From Lactuca virosa (Eukaryota; Streptophyta; Magnoliopsida; Asterales; Asteraceae), in contig CAKMRJ010003334.1 of assembly GCA_928212115.1 (NCBI GenBank), forward strand, positions 17,717,718 through 17,781,717: 64,000 nucleotides of DNA, given 5' to 3'. The position numbers and the translations under genes were made by a program. Shown here piece after piece: positions 12,201 through 23,004 of the stretch (the stretch's first letter is position 1; the number at the start of each line of letters is the position of its first letter). The notes below the pieces were generated by a model. That model searched no databases. It had not been told where the DNA came from and worked only from the letters and a program-made list of their open reading frames with translations.

Positions 12201-12474
12201 CTCACAGAATGATCAAAAAGGAAAAGAAAAGCTTTGTCCAACAAATTCAAAGGATTCGTCAACTAAGCCTAATGTTGATCGAAAGTATGCTAACGTAAAT
12301 TACACATATTCGGCAACTCCACCTAAAAATAAAATCAGAGTTTTCACCCTAAAAAGAAAAGATGAAACAACGCTAATAAAAAGAACCTTTTTAGTTGATG
12401 TTTCGCTTACAATTCCCTACTCTGTAAAAGACTCACGAGGACCCAAGAAACTTTGGGTTCCTAAATCTGCTTAA
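9212..12474 (+). pseudogene. gag: SIRE gag, multiply disrupted
   Basis: Gag forms the virus-like particle. It starts at ATG 9212 (MDDSQSNPINI) with the copia gag fold region up to about residue 250. A frameshift lies between about 10040 and 10083, after which the reading continues in another frame. A TAA at 10206-10208 falls inside the zinc knuckle, between its first two cysteines (Cys-His-stop-Cys, then GGKNHFAKDC). A second frameshift lies at about 10855. The long C-terminal extension (10855-12474) is charged and low in complexity, includes the repeats at 11879-12075 and ends GPKKLWVPKSA at a TAA. That TAA is in the same frame as pol. Three internal lesions make this copy non-functional. 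Confidence 0.9.
11879..12075 (+). repeat. Tandem repeat inside gag C-terminal region
   Basis: Six tandem copies, three near-identical and three diverged, of a 36-bp unit encoding NRKQSFGPQHQT-like peptides. The unit keeps frame and is basic and glutamine-rich. Confidence 0.9.
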
Positions 12475-15400
12475 ATTTTGCAGGTTATACGTGACGAGCA
12501 GTTTGACGATGAATGGTACATAGACAGTGGCTGCTCGCGTCATATGACAGGAAGAAGGGAAGAACTGAGGGAGTTTCGGTCCCTTACAAATGGTGGAAGT
12601 GTCAAGTATGGTAACAACTCTTATGGCACGATCAAAGGTTATGGTATGATTACCAACGGCGAGTTCTCGATAAGAAAAGTGGCGTATGTTGAGGGTTTGC
12701 AACACAACCTAATTAGTGTTTCTCAACTGGTGGTTGGTACTGGGCTAAAAGTGTCATTCGATGACGAGGGATCAGAGATTACTGAAAAGAAGTCAAACAA
12801 TGTTTTGCTGAAATCAAAGCGAAAAGGAGAGATGTACCCTTTGAATCTCAATCCCATACGGGGAAAACCAGCTATCTGCTTGCTGTCAAAGGCTCAATCA
12901 AACGAAAGCTGGCTTTGGCACCGTAGACTCTTCGATCTGAATTTTAAAGGCATCAACAAATTGGTGCTTGGGGATCATGTTCGGGGTCTTCCTGTTCTGA
13001 AATTCGATAAAAAACACCTGTGTGCTGCATGTGAAATGGGGAAGCAAAGTCGACAGAGTCATCCTTCTCGGGTCAACACAAAAATAATTGAACCGCTTGA
13101 ATTGCTTCATATTGATTTGTGTGGTCCATCTTCAATCGAAAGTGTTGGTGGAAACAAGTATATACTTGTCATTGTAGATGACTTCTCACGATTTACATGG
13201 GTATTCTTCTTAAAACAGAAATCAGAGGCTACTCCTAAACTAAAGCTCTTCATCAAACAGGTCGAAGTCCAGCTGAGAAAGGTTGTTCGTAACATAAGAA
13301 GTGACAATGGGTTGGAGTTTAAGAACAAAGAATTCGAAGAGTTTCTTGCAGAGAAAGGGACAACTCACAACTTCTCGGCCCCATACACTCCACAACAGAA
13401 TGGTATTGTCGAAAGGCGAAACCGATCTCTGAGTGAAGCAGCCCGAACAATGCTGAGCTTCGCTTCACTACCTCTGTATTTCTGGGCTGATGCCATTGCG
13501 GCTGCATGCTTTACACAGAATAGATCTTATCTCAACAAACGTTTTTCGATCACTCCTTATGAGATCTTAAACAACCGAAAGCCAAATGTCAAGTTCTTTC
13601 ATGTGTTCGGTTCAAGGTGCTTCATCTTTAATTCAAAGGAGCACCGAAATAAGTTTGATGTAAAAGCAGATGAGGGAATCTTTCTAGGTTATTCCTTAAC
13701 CTCCAAAGCATATAGGGTTCTCAACAAACGATCAAAGAAAATCGAGGAGACCTATTATGTTACCTTCGACGATAACTACGTCAAGAGGCTCAAAACCACC
13801 GAAGGTTCTGTGGAGGATATATTTCCAACTTCTGGTCAAGTTACAATACCCATTTCGAACCTATTTGAACAATACATGCTGCTGTTTGATGAGCCCGAAA
13901 AAGCTATTCTCTCTGAATCCAAAGCGGCAGACAACAAGGTAGACAACTTGAAGAAGATAATCGATGATGCTGCAGCGAATATGGAAGAAGAACAACCTGT
14001 GGAATCCAACAGGCCAGACACGCGAGAACCTCAAAAAGATTGCTCTCAAGCTCAGGGGGAGTGTTCGTCTGATCTTCCCAACCAAGATCCAACATTCGAG
14101 GGGGAGAACTCTGCAACCGAAAGTCAAGTCCAAATGGAACATTCTGATCCTGAAACTGAGGAAGTCTCATCTTTCGAAGTGAAAGATTCTAATCTTGCAA
14201 CAGAGGATGTATCATCGTTCGAGGGGGAGAATGTGAACATTAACGATGATGACACTCAGTCGGAGTTTGAAGTAGAAGTGAACGCTGAACTGGATCCTTC
14301 GTTTGATCCTAATTATCCTCCACTCATCAAATGGACCAAAGATCATCCCCAATCACAAGTCATTGGTGATTCCACAGAAAAAGTTCTTACACGATCTCAA
14401 TTAAAAGAGAAACGAACAGCACTCTTTTCAAAAGTAGAATTTTGTATGTTCAATTCTTTCGTCTCAAAAGTCGAACCGAAGACAGTCAAGACTGCACTTG
14501 ATCATTCTGATTGGGTACAGGCAATGCAGGACGAACTTCATGAATTCGAACGAAATAAAGTGTGGAGACTGATTCCAACACCAAAGGATGCTTCTGTGGT
14601 TGGATTAAAATGGGTGTTCAGAAATAAGATGGACAAGGAAGGGAATGTGATACGAAACAAGGCGAGGTTGGTTGTGAAAGGCTATTGTCAAGAAGAAGGG
14701 ATAGATTATGAAGAGACCTTCGCTCCAGTGGCAAGGCTAGAATCGGTTCGCATTTTTCTCGCCTATGCTGCACACAAAAACTTTGAAGTCTTTCAAATGG
14801 ATGTAAAGTGTGCCTTCTTAAACGGAGAACTGGAAGAAACTGTGTATGTAGAGCAACCTCCGGGCTTTGTGAACGAAAACTATCCAGATCACTGCTACAT
14901 TCTGGACAAGGCGGTCTATGGTCTCAAGCAAGCTCCACGGGCCTGGTATGAAACTCTAACAAGATTTTTGAAAATGTCCAAATTTAAACAAGGTTCGGTT
15001 GACCCAACCTTCTTTCGTAAGAAAGAGGGTAACCACCTAATGATCGTTCAAATTTACGTTGATGACATCATCTTCGGCTCCACAAATCCAAGCTTAACTG
15101 CTGAGTTCCGGAAGCTGATGGAAACTAAATTTGAAATGAGCTCAATGGGTCCTATTAACTTTTTCCTTGGTCTGAATATAAGACAGGGACCCGAAGGCAT
15201 TTTCATTAATCAAGAGGCTTACACAAAGACATTGCTTGCCAAGTTTGGAATGTTGGGAGATTCGAAAGTGAAGGTTCCTATGGCGTTCGGCACAAAGCTA
15301 ACACCTTCCCTGGACAAACCGGCCGCTGACATGACTCTTTATCGTCAGATGATTGGGTCTCTAATGTATCTAACTGCTAGTCGGCCAGATATAATGTTCT

Positions 15401-16026
15401 CTGTTTGTTATTGTGCCAGGTTTCAAGCAAATCCACGCGAACCTCATCTATTGGCAGTAAAGAACATCTTTCGGTATCTAAAACGGACTACGTCTCTCGG
15501 GTTGTGGTACCCAGCCAAATCAGGGTTCTTTGTTCAATCATTTTCAGATGCTGATCTTGGAGGATGTGGACTCGACCGGAAGAGTACCACTGGAGGATGT
15601 CAATTTCTGGATGGCAAACTCGTAAGCTGGCAATCGAAGAAACAAACATGTGTATCTCTCTCCACTGCCGAAGCAGAATACATTGCCGCAGCATCATGCA
15701 CATCTCAGGTCATCTGGATACAAAGTCAACTTCGTGACTTCGGCCTGAATATGAAGAAAATCCCTCTATATTGTGATTCTGAAACCGCAATTAGGATTTG
15801 TCACAACCCAGTGCAACACTCAAAGACAAAACACTTAGCACTGAGGTATCATTTTATCAAAGATCATGTGGAAGATGGTAACGTTGAAATTCATTTTGTA
15901 AGAACCACTGATCAGTTGGCTGACATCTTCACTAAGGCCTTGCCTGAAGCAAGTTTTAATAAAATACTGCAAGGCTTAGGAATGATGGAAGCTGAATCCG
16001 TACCAAAATCTCCAACGTTTCAATAA
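12475..16026 (+). CDS. pol: SIRE pol polyprotein (PR-INT-RT-RNase H)
   Basis: Open for about 1,180 codons. It lies in the same frame as the end of gag, separated only by TAA 12472-12474. No ATG lies at the boundary, so the protein probably depends on fusion or readthrough. Domains in order: protease (DSGCSRHMTG, residue about 20), GAG-pre-integrase (SWLWHRRL), integrase core (HIDLCGPSSIESVGGNKY, RSDNGLEFKN, YTPQQNGIVERRNRS), reverse transcriptase (KWVFRNKMDKEGN to YVDDIIFGS, residue about 860) and RNase H (SDADLGGCGLDRKSTTGG, then KTKHLALRYHFIKD). All catalytic motifs look intact, and this is the only long intact transposon gene in the window. The acidic linker between integrase and RT repeats a GGGGGAG motif at DNA level. 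Confidence 0.93.
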   Translation: MLQVIRDEQFDDEWYIDSGCSRHMTGRREELREFRSLTNGGSVKYGNNSYGTIKGYGMITNGEFSIRKVAYVEGLQHNLISVSQLVVGTGLKVSFDDEGSEITEKKSNNVLLKSKRKGEMYPLNLNPIRGKPAICLLSKAQSNESWLWHRRLFDLNFKGINKLVLGDHVRGLPVLKFDKKHLCAACEMGKQSRQSHPSRVNTKIIEPLELLHIDLCGPSSIESVGGNKYILVIVDDFSRFTWVFFLKQKSEATPKLKLFIKQVEVQLRKVVRNIRSDNGLEFKNKEFEEFLAEKGTTHNFSAPYTPQQNGIVERRNRSLSEAARTMLSFASLPLYFWADAIAAACFTQNRSYLNKRFSITPYEILNNRKPNVKFFHVFGSRCFIFNSKEHRNKFDVKADEGIFLGYSLTSKAYRVLNKRSKKIEETYYVTFDDNYVKRLKTTEGSVEDIFPTSGQVTIPISNLFEQYMLLFDEPEKAILSESKAADNKVDNLKKIIDDAAANMEEEQPVESNRPDTREPQKDCSQAQGECSSDLPNQDPTFEGENSATESQVQMEHSDPETEEVSSFEVKDSNLATEDVSSFEGENVNINDDDTQSEFEVEVNAELDPSFDPNYPPLIKWTKDHPQSQVIGDSTEKVLTRSQLKEKRTALFSKVEFCMFNSFVSKVEPKTVKTALDHSDWVQAMQDELHEFERNKVWRLIPTPKDASVVGLKWVFRNKMDKEGNVIRNKARLVVKGYCQEEGIDYEETFAPVARLESVRIFLAYAAHKNFEVFQMDVKCAFLNGELEETVYVEQPPGFVNENYPDHCYILDKAVYGLKQAPRAWYETLTRFLKMSKFKQGSVDPTFFRKKEGNHLMIVQIYVDDIIFGSTNPSLTAEFRKLMETKFEMSSMGPINFFLGLNIRQGPEGIFINQEAYTKTLLAKFGMLGDSKVKVPMAFGTKLTPSLDKPAADMTLYRQMIGSLMYLTASRPDIMFSVCYCARFQANPREPHLLAVKNIFRYLKRTTSLGLWYPAKSGFFVQSFSDADLGGCGLDRKSTTGGCQFLDGKLVSWQSKKQTCVSLSTAEAEYIAAASCTSQVIWIQSQLRDFGLNMKKIPLYCDSETAIRICHNPVQHSKTKHLALRYHFIKDHVEDGNVEIHFVRTTDQLADIFTKALPEASFNKILQGLGMMEAESVPKSPTFQ

Positions 16027-17699
16027 AAGTTAGAAGCGAAATAGAGCGAACGTTCGGTCCATTTCGGGTTCGGTCCATTTCGGGTTCGGTCCATTTCTGG
16101 GAACCGAAATACCCCGAACGCTCGGTCCATTTCGGGTTCGGTTTCACCGGGCTCGTTTCGCCTCTAATTTCTATCTTATGGTTTCGGTTGTATAGTATGT
16201 ATACTCTTTTCCAGCAACTTCCTTTATGCATTTCTTCTATGTTTTATAAAATTCAAAAATATTTTCTTTCTGTTTTTAATTCTTTTTCAGTATATTTTAT
16301 AAAATCCAAAAATATTCTCTTTCGTTTCTCTATGTACAAGAATATCTCTCGCTAGTGCAGCTGGGGCAGGTATCAATCTCAAACTATGTACTAGCTAAGT
16401 GTCCCTAGAAGCATGCTGCTGTATGTTGACCAAAGCCTCGAACGATTTTGAGTAAAGCCTTAATGACTTGATACATACAAATCTTGTCTCACCAATCAGG
16501 CTGTCAAATTTACTCTAATCATGAGCTGCCTTACTCTTCTCTCATTGAGTCAATAGTTTTCTGTTTTGTCAATCTTTTGTAACAGAGGCACATTAGGTTC
16601 TCTTACCCACCTTATTTTTCTCCATCCATGTTCGCTTCACATTTTGTAACCCTTGAGGCTCTCAGCAATAACCACTGAGGTTTATGGTTACACTCTTTCT
16701 GTGTTGATGATCTTAGTTTCGTTCACCACGAATTAAGTGAAACCCAAAATCCAACTCCCATAATGAATTGACGGTGATCTCTTCAACGTTCTAACTATTA
16801 TATGTTATCTTTTGAAATCTCCAACTTTCTTTTTGCGAGATCCTTATGAAATTGTTTCTCACCAAGACTCTTTCTTCCCAAAGGATCCAGTTTTTTTTAT
16901 GAGATTTCCTGTCCAAAACTTTTCAACAAGTCACTGAATATGTTTCCTATCTACTTGTTCAAACAGCTACATTGGCCTCACAAGTACTTCGTTATGTTTC
17001 GGTCTTATATCAAGTATCGAAATCATGAATTGAAGCGAAAGCCACCCTTTATAGCTTTAATTAAAAAGATGCCTTTCAATGCTTCTTAGCAAGTACTTGA
17101 TCGTTATTCAACGGGAAGCCACACAAGCACTTTGAAGTCTCTCTTGACTTTGAAGGAAGAGATTCATGCCCGGGATCAATAGCTTTATGTCTTAATAGAC
17201 ATCACAATTTCCCACAAAGACTTTGCTTTATTTCTTTCTCATTTACACCCTTATGCACACACATTCTATATTCTTAAAGAGGTCTTGTTCAGTTCTTAAC
17301 AAGTTAATGCAGATGGTTTCAAAACTAAAAGCGACGGTTTGGTGTAACGTCTTTGAATTATAATGGTAATCGCATTTTATTGAAGACTCATCCGATGACT
17401 CAGCAGGAAGTTTAAACGCTTGACGATTTGAATTATGGATAAGATTCGAAGGCGCCAGAATTTGAATTGGTCAGCATGCGTCATCTCTACTTTATCGGGG
17501 TTGCAAGCTGTCAAAATCACGCCTTTTCAGCAGTTGTTTCCAAGATTTCAGCAATCATCACTTACGATTTTTCTCTCTCCAAGATCGTATATAAGGGCTA
17601 ATTTCAGTGCGACTGTTCCTTATCACACTTCTATTCACTAGAGCAAAAACAGGCGATCAATTTCTCACTGTTCATCTTCTTCCTCAACAAGCTTCATCA
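16027..17699 (+). other. Non-coding spacer between pol and third ORF
   Basis: At 16050-16150 the phrase GGTTCGGTCCATTTCGG is repeated in tandem, once in part inverted (CCGAAATACCCCGAACG). The rest has no coding signal. Spacers here in SIRE elements may carry the leader or promoter for the downstream ORF, but nothing visible proves that. Confidence 0.6.
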
Positions 17700-20600
17700 A
17701 TGGCAGAATCATCCTCAGTTCAAGAAACTACTGCTCGTTCCACTCTTCTTGCAATCAAACCTAATCAGAACCTGCTGATCGATCTTTCCCCTTTACTCTA
17801 CGATACGTACATGTATCAAGTGGTGGAATGCCTGAAATATTCCCCACTCGCCAAAGCCCTAACCACAGTCGAAGTTGTTCCGATGTCCTGTCTCTCTCAA
17901 ATTTATTCTTCTGCAACATATGACAAAGGGGCAGACAAAATTTTCTTCGATATTCTTAACCAAAAAGCCTCAATCTCCAAGAATCGTTTCTGCACTCTTC
18001 TAGGGCTTGCATATGAAGACTCCATGGTTAATCCTGATTCTATCACCACAGGTCAACTCTTCTCGATGTTCTACAACATGGGTTACACTGAAACCCTAAC
18101 CACTGTGACAAGGTTCAAAAAGTCCTGCCTTCCTCCTCAATGGAATGGCCTTTTTACTCTACTCTTCAAAGGGCTTTCTGAACGTAGTGTGGTTCTGACG
18201 GTGCGAGTAAGTCCTTCATGAGTCTATTTTATGGTGTGTACCACGGTCTAAATCTAGATTATGGAATGGTTTTGTGGCTTCAACTGATTCAGAGCTTATC
18301 ATCTTCTTCTCGCCACACCGAAATCTCTTGTGCTCGATTCTGGACTGTTATCACTCAGTGGATAATGGATCGTTTTCATGTTCCTATCATGGCAGACTCC
18401 ATGCTTTCTTCCATTGCTACATTTCACACCACCAACATTATTGTTACTCATCCTTCAAAATTTGCTTTTGTTGGGTCCATTCCTGAGTCGATGTCTGCCT
18501 TTGTGCCTCCTTCAAGCAAGATCATTCAGGAATACAAGAAGCTTCCCTCCTCTGGTGCAAGGGAACTCACTGCTGACATGGTAAAATCAATCGAAGACGC
18601 AGACAAACCTGCCAAAAGAGGCAAACAACCAGAAGTCAAAAAGGGAGATAAGGGGGGCCAAGTCTCAAAAGCTCAAACCCCTAGGAAGCGAAAGTCGGAG
18701 AAAGCAGCGCCGGCTCAGCCTAAGGCTAAGAAAGGCAAGAAACCTGCCCGCCGGCTAATACTCCAATCCTCAAGTGATTCTGATTCAGAGTACGTGCCTC
18801 CTAATCAATCACCAATTCCTCCCAGTGAATCTGACAGCGAACGCTCAGAGGATGAAGGTTCGGTTCGTGGTGATACACCACCACGCTCGCCTACACCCGA
18901 GGTACCTGTTCGGTCCCAAGCTCCTTCTCCTCCCCCTGTTTCTGTTCCTGTCTCCATCCCCCCGATTTTTCCTATCATTACATCTCAACCATCCTCTACT
19001 ATTCCCATTCCTGCACCCATCTTCACTGAGTCTACTACTACCACCACTACTGGAGTTCGAACCAACGTATCTGATACGGGGGCTCGTTCTTCAGCACCCG
19101 AACCCTCGGTCACTACCGAACCCCCTGTCACTACCGAACCTCCGGTAACTACCGAACGACCATCACCTACCCCATCTACCGAAACCAACACTGTTCTTGG
19201 AGGTGAGGACTTGGAGTTTGATTCCACTTACTTCAGTCCCTACCGTGTTCAGAGTGATGATGATGACGATGCCCCTGTTACCAAGCGCCATCTAAAGACG
19301 GTTACTGACAAACTCGATCAACTTCTTTCTTCCACGTCAACTGGTGCTTACTCTGAAGCTGCTCTAAAAGCATTATTTTCTTCTGTTGTCAAAGAGCATG
19401 ATGCATCTCTCTCCGCCGCAGCAAAGGCCATTGATGCTTCCACTTCCCAATGTCAGAAGGCCTCGCTTGCTGTTGAGGCCTCAACAAAAGAATGCAAAGA
19501 TGCGACCGCAAAAGTCGAAAAACTAATTTCTGAAGCTCAGTTATTCCTCGATTCATTGCAGGCTGCTGCTCAAAAGAACGCTCAGACTGTAAATGCTTCG
19601 GTTGAAAATCTCCAGCGTTCTCTTGAAACCGAACGGACTAATCTTGAAGCCGCTCGACAGGCCATTGAAGCTGCCAATGAAAATCTTCATGATAATGTCA
19701 AGGAGCGTCTGACTCAGCTGGAAGCCGAACTGGCTGTTGAAAATCGAATTATGGATGAGCTTGACAAACGAACTTCTCAGCTCAAAATTCAAAATCTTAA
19801 GCTTCGTTCTGCAACCACTGAGCTTAATGATTTAAAGTCTGAAAGAGAAGTGATTAGAAGCTCCGTGGGTGACGTTCATTCCATTCTGTTACATCTTCTT
19901 GACGCCCACGACTCTATTTTGACAATATCCATTAGACGCCATTTAGCTGAGAAACTCAGACCTGCGTTGGATATCCTAAGTCGGATAGAGGGTGTTTCGG
20001 TGACTTCTGTCCAGCCGAAACAAGGGGGAGAAAAGGAAAAGGAAAAGGTCAATACTCAACCTCCTCCCGAACCCAAATCAACAGCTGCACCGAAGGTTAA
20101 TGTAGCTTCGGTCAGCAAAAGGGAAAAGAAAAAGAAGAAAATTGGTGAAGAATATGATGATGATGATGATGATTTTGAAGATACCTTGGGTGAAAATCCC
20201 TCTAAGCCCTTTCAGAAATCAAAACCCACTGATAAGGAGCTTGCAGAAAAGATTGAAAAGGAAACGGTTGAGTTGGAGAAGAAGCTAAAAGAAAAGGAGC
20301 TCTTGGATAAAAAGAAGTCCATTTTTCCAGAATGGACCATTGATTCGCTCCAGAGAGAAGCCATAGATGAACCGAGTACTCATTGGCTTGAACCTGTAAT
20401 GTCATTCGGCCTTGAAAACTCGAAGGACGCTCAATTTGATATGCCAATCACTCGAAAGGCATTTATCTTTCATTGCTTCAACTCCACTGTTGCTATTCCC
20501 TCTCCGGACCCGAAGGTAGATCGGGATCTGTTGGAGTTTTATCTGGAATTCGCTCAACCACAGTACTTGACATGGAGCTTACAGAAGATTACTACTGTCA

Positions 20601-21187
20601 AGGTACTGAAGCCTTATTCAGCCGGGAAATTTGTCAACGTCAAATTTAAAGTGACCCGAGGCTCTGAAGGCTTGGTTCATAATTTTTCCTTGGCTGATCT
20701 ACCGAACCTCAACCCTCATGACTGGATACTCCTCAACAACATTCTGCTGTCCAATCCTCAGGAGTATCAGCCGATTATAGATCATATCAAGCGAATGCTT
20801 GTTTGCTACATTCATGAAGTAGCGAAAATGGATCAAGAAATCGCATCTGCCATTCACAAGCGACCAACGATCAAACCATCTGGAAGGACTGGCAATGTGA
20901 ATGTTATGGTCAAGGGCAAAATCGACCCTCAATTTCATACAGTGATGTTTGTCAGGGGTGAAAATCACAAATGTCTTTTTGCTCTTTGTGATAAGCACCT
21001 ATTCTCAACTGCTTGCTTGGAGCATATTTTGGAGATTATCCACATGTGCAATCAGAATTCTGCAGCTGACAAGAAGTTGTTTACTGACATGCTACGATGG
21101 TATATTCAGTTTCGGCAGACACTTCTTGCTATAATTCCTCGGCTGTTCAAAGTTGTGAAGACAGTGAAAGCTACTCAACAGAAATAA
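17700..21187 (+). pseudogene. SIRE third ORF (env-like position), one frameshift
   Basis: Starts at ATG 17700 (MAESSSVQETTARS). A single-base frameshift lies between about 18185 and 18205; the reading continues in the frame of 18218-21187. The N-terminal part (through GVYHGLNLDYGMVLWLQLI and HTEISCARFWTVI) resembles the plant 'putative transposon protein' region found in SIRE elements. Then come a basic linker (KRKSEKAAPAQPKAKKGKK), a proline/threonine-rich stretch with triple VTTEPP repeats, a predicted long coiled coil (about codons 390-580) and acidic and lysine-rich patches. I see no signal peptide or clear membrane helix, so an envelope role is not supported by what is visible. The role of this ORF is unknown. 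Confidence 0.8.
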
Positions 21188-21207
21188 TCTCTCGCCTCAT
21201 TCGACGC

Positions 21208-21218
21208 AAAGGGGGAGA
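21208..21218 (+). promoter_or_regulatory. Polypurine tract of SIRE
   Basis: AAAGGGGGAGA immediately precedes the 3' LTR, the plus-strand priming site. Confidence 0.85.
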
Positions 21219-21219
21219 T

Positions 21220-21560
21220 TGTTGGGTTAAATAGTGTTGCGTCATGGGCTCGGTCCTTAGCCCGGTTTTGCTATCCAGTTTGGGCCTGTCCAACTGTGAT
21301 TGTTTTGTTTAGGGTTTAGTATTTAAGGTGCATGCATGCAGCCTTAGAAGACAGAGCTTTGATTATTATTGTTTTGATTTGTACTACAAAACCCTAGCTC
21401 GCCTCTACAGTGGAAGTTCTTGGTCGAGCTCTGCTGAGGCGTGACTACGTTTGAATCATTCAGCATTATTTGATTCCATATTGTGTTCTCTGTGTTCTTT
21501 TGATTTTATTGTTTAATCTGTTGAAGATCTAATCGATCTAAGAGTTTTTTCAACTCAACA
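21220..21560 (+). repeat. 3' LTR of SIRE element
   Basis: 341 bp, identical to the 5' LTR except G at 21288 by my reading. Followed by TSD GTATT. Confidence 0.95.
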
Positions 21561-21682
21561 GTATTATATCTTCTAAATAGAATACGATTCTATAACTGTA
21601 TTTTATTTACTTCTTCAAATAAAACACATTCTATTAGAATACGCTTCAATGTCCGTATTTTAATTGCTTTTTCAACCGTATT

Positions 21683-22676
21683 TTATTTTTGATTTTGTAG
21701 TAGTGAACCCTGTGCTCGTTTCTCCGCTAGCTTTGCTTGAGTAAGACGTTTAAACGCACCTAGTCCACTAACTCCCTGCTTAACCAAAGTTGCTGGTGCG
21801 GTGGCGTTGTTTTTTTCTATGACATTTGTTCCCTGCTTTGGAGTTCCAGAACCAACCCTGCTACGGCTCAATCCCCTGGTCTGATTTTCGTCTATCTTGA
21901 TAGCCATACGGATAGCCTGAGTCAACGATTCTGGTTCGGCTATTCGTACTGCTGCTCTTACATCTTCCTTCAGTCCTTTAATGAATGTACTCTCCTGAAT
22001 TGACTCTGGTACCTGCTCAAGTTGCCCCTCGAAACCTTCAAACCGGTCCACGTATTCCCGGACTGATCCCGTCTGTTAAATATCCAAGAATTTCTCTTGG
22101 ACGCTACCTTCGTGAGACGCTTGAAAGCGATCCAACAATTTGCGTTTAAATCTTCCCCATGAGCGAAACGGACGTTTGGCATCATTCCACGTGAACCAGG
22201 TTAACGGAGCTCCTTCCAAACAAATAGCCACTGCACGTAACTGATCCTTTTTACTAAGCTTCTGAATTTCGAAGTATCTTTCTGCCTTGTAAATCCACCC
22301 ATGAACATCCTCCCCGCTGAAAACTGGAGCCTTCAATTTCCGGCAATCGAGTACCGGGTCCCGCCTCCCATGCCTCTTTTTGGAACGCTTGGAAATGTCA
22401 GACCGTATACCTCTTATCAGAATCACCAGAACCTTCTTCCTCGTCCCCCTCGTCGTCCCCTGAACTAGAAGACGAACTATAGTTAGTCTTTCTTTCCTTC
22501 TTTCGTGGTTTCTTGATCGCCAGAGTTAGATCCGAAACCGCCTTGGTGAGTTCTTGCATTTGTACTGCCACCTCTACCCGATGTGCTTCAGTCGAATCAA
22601 GCACCTGGTTGACGGTCTTTTCCAGTGCCGCCATTCGTTCGGCATTAGTGCCCTTCCCCTCAAGCTTTTCCGTCAT
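21683..22676 (-). pseudogene. gag: Chromovirus gag, disrupted
   Basis: Minus strand, first ATG at 22674-22676 just after the PBS. The N-terminal part is coiled-coil-like and charged (KKPRKKERKTNY, then an acidic run). A frameshift lies between 22398 and 22426. The retrotransposon gag core follows (KLKAPVFSGEDVHGWI, then LEGAPLTWFTWNDAKRPF). A TAA at 22076-22078 interrupts it. The last part reaches KLAEKRAQG, where the CACTA element cuts the gene; the zinc knuckle continues at 6148. Confidence 0.88.
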
Positions 22677-22704
22677 CAGGACCTGTGAGGGCTCTGATAC
22701 CAAA

Positions 22705-23004
22705 TGATAGGAACTTGGGTCAATGCCTTAATTCCCTACCTGCAATTCGAGCTACAGGAAGACTCCAAGAAAAAACCTCACGGTATTTTTATTAAAATGC
22801 ATAAAAACCTAAGCAAACTCTGGAGCACCTTAAATAGCGTCCAACTAATTAAAAGCAACAAAAACTAAACAGATAACTGTTATCTCCTACTTATCCTACC
22901 AAAAACTATTTAGATATATCCTAAACTACCCCTTATCATTATCCAAACCATTTCCCTACCTAATCCTCCTGCGATAAACCTTACCAAATCGCTGGGTCAT
23001 AACA
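22705..23004 (-). repeat. 5' LTR of chromovirus
   Basis: 300 bp; on the minus strand starts TGTTATGACCC and ends CCTATCA, followed by TTTGGTATCAGAGCC (PBS). TSD TTTTG at 23005-23009. Confidence 0.95.

Larger units (their letters stand above)
8677..21560 (+). mobile_element. SIRE/Maximus-type Ty1/copia retrotransposon
   Basis: 12,884 bp with 341-bp LTRs (8677-9017, 21220-21560), TG..CA ends and TSD GTATT (8672-8676, 21561-21565). The PBS TGGTATCAGAGC follows the 5' LTR; the polypurine tract AAAGGGGGAGA precedes the 3' LTR. Order is gag, pol (PR-INT-RT-RH), then a long third ORF, as in the SIRE clade. The LTRs differ only at 8745 (A) versus 21288 (G) by my reading, so the insertion is very recent. 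Pol is open throughout, but gag and the third ORF contain frameshifts and stops. Confidence 0.95.
6151..21705. mobile_element. CACTA (En/Spm) transposon carrying a nested SIRE copia
   Basis: The left end reads CACCACTACAGAATC and the right end, reverse-complemented, CACTACTACAAAATC; both continue into CAAAAATAAA and a TACGG motif. The 3-bp TSD AAC is present at 6148-6150 and 21706-21708. Target: the chromovirus gag zinc-knuckle region. Without the nested retroelement and its TSD copy the element is about 2.67 kb, so it is non-autonomous: no TNP2 transposase is visible. It carries a relic Ulp1 protease gene and subterminal repeats containing ACGGTT and AACCGTATTCTAT. Confidence 0.88.
2377..23004 (-). 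mobile_element. Ty3/gypsy chromovirus (Reina-like), interrupted
   Basis: Complete LTR retrotransposon on the minus strand with 300-bp LTRs (2377-2676 and 22705-23004), TG..CA ends and a 5-bp TSD TTTTG. The primer binding site matches initiator tRNA-Met (TGGTATCAGAGCC on the minus strand, just inside 22704). A polypurine tract (GGAGGGGAG) abuts the 3' LTR. Minus its nested CACTA element and one TSD copy it is about 5.07 kb, which with short LTRs and a C-terminal chromodomain suggests the Reina clade. I count nine substitutions and two indels between LTRs, roughly 3%. Gag and pol both carry stops and frameshifts, so it is dead. Confidence 0.93.

Noticed and set aside
18378..19227. Overlapping ORFs on both strands within the SIRE third ORF.
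   Set aside because: Shadow frames of the long proline/threonine-rich reading frame.
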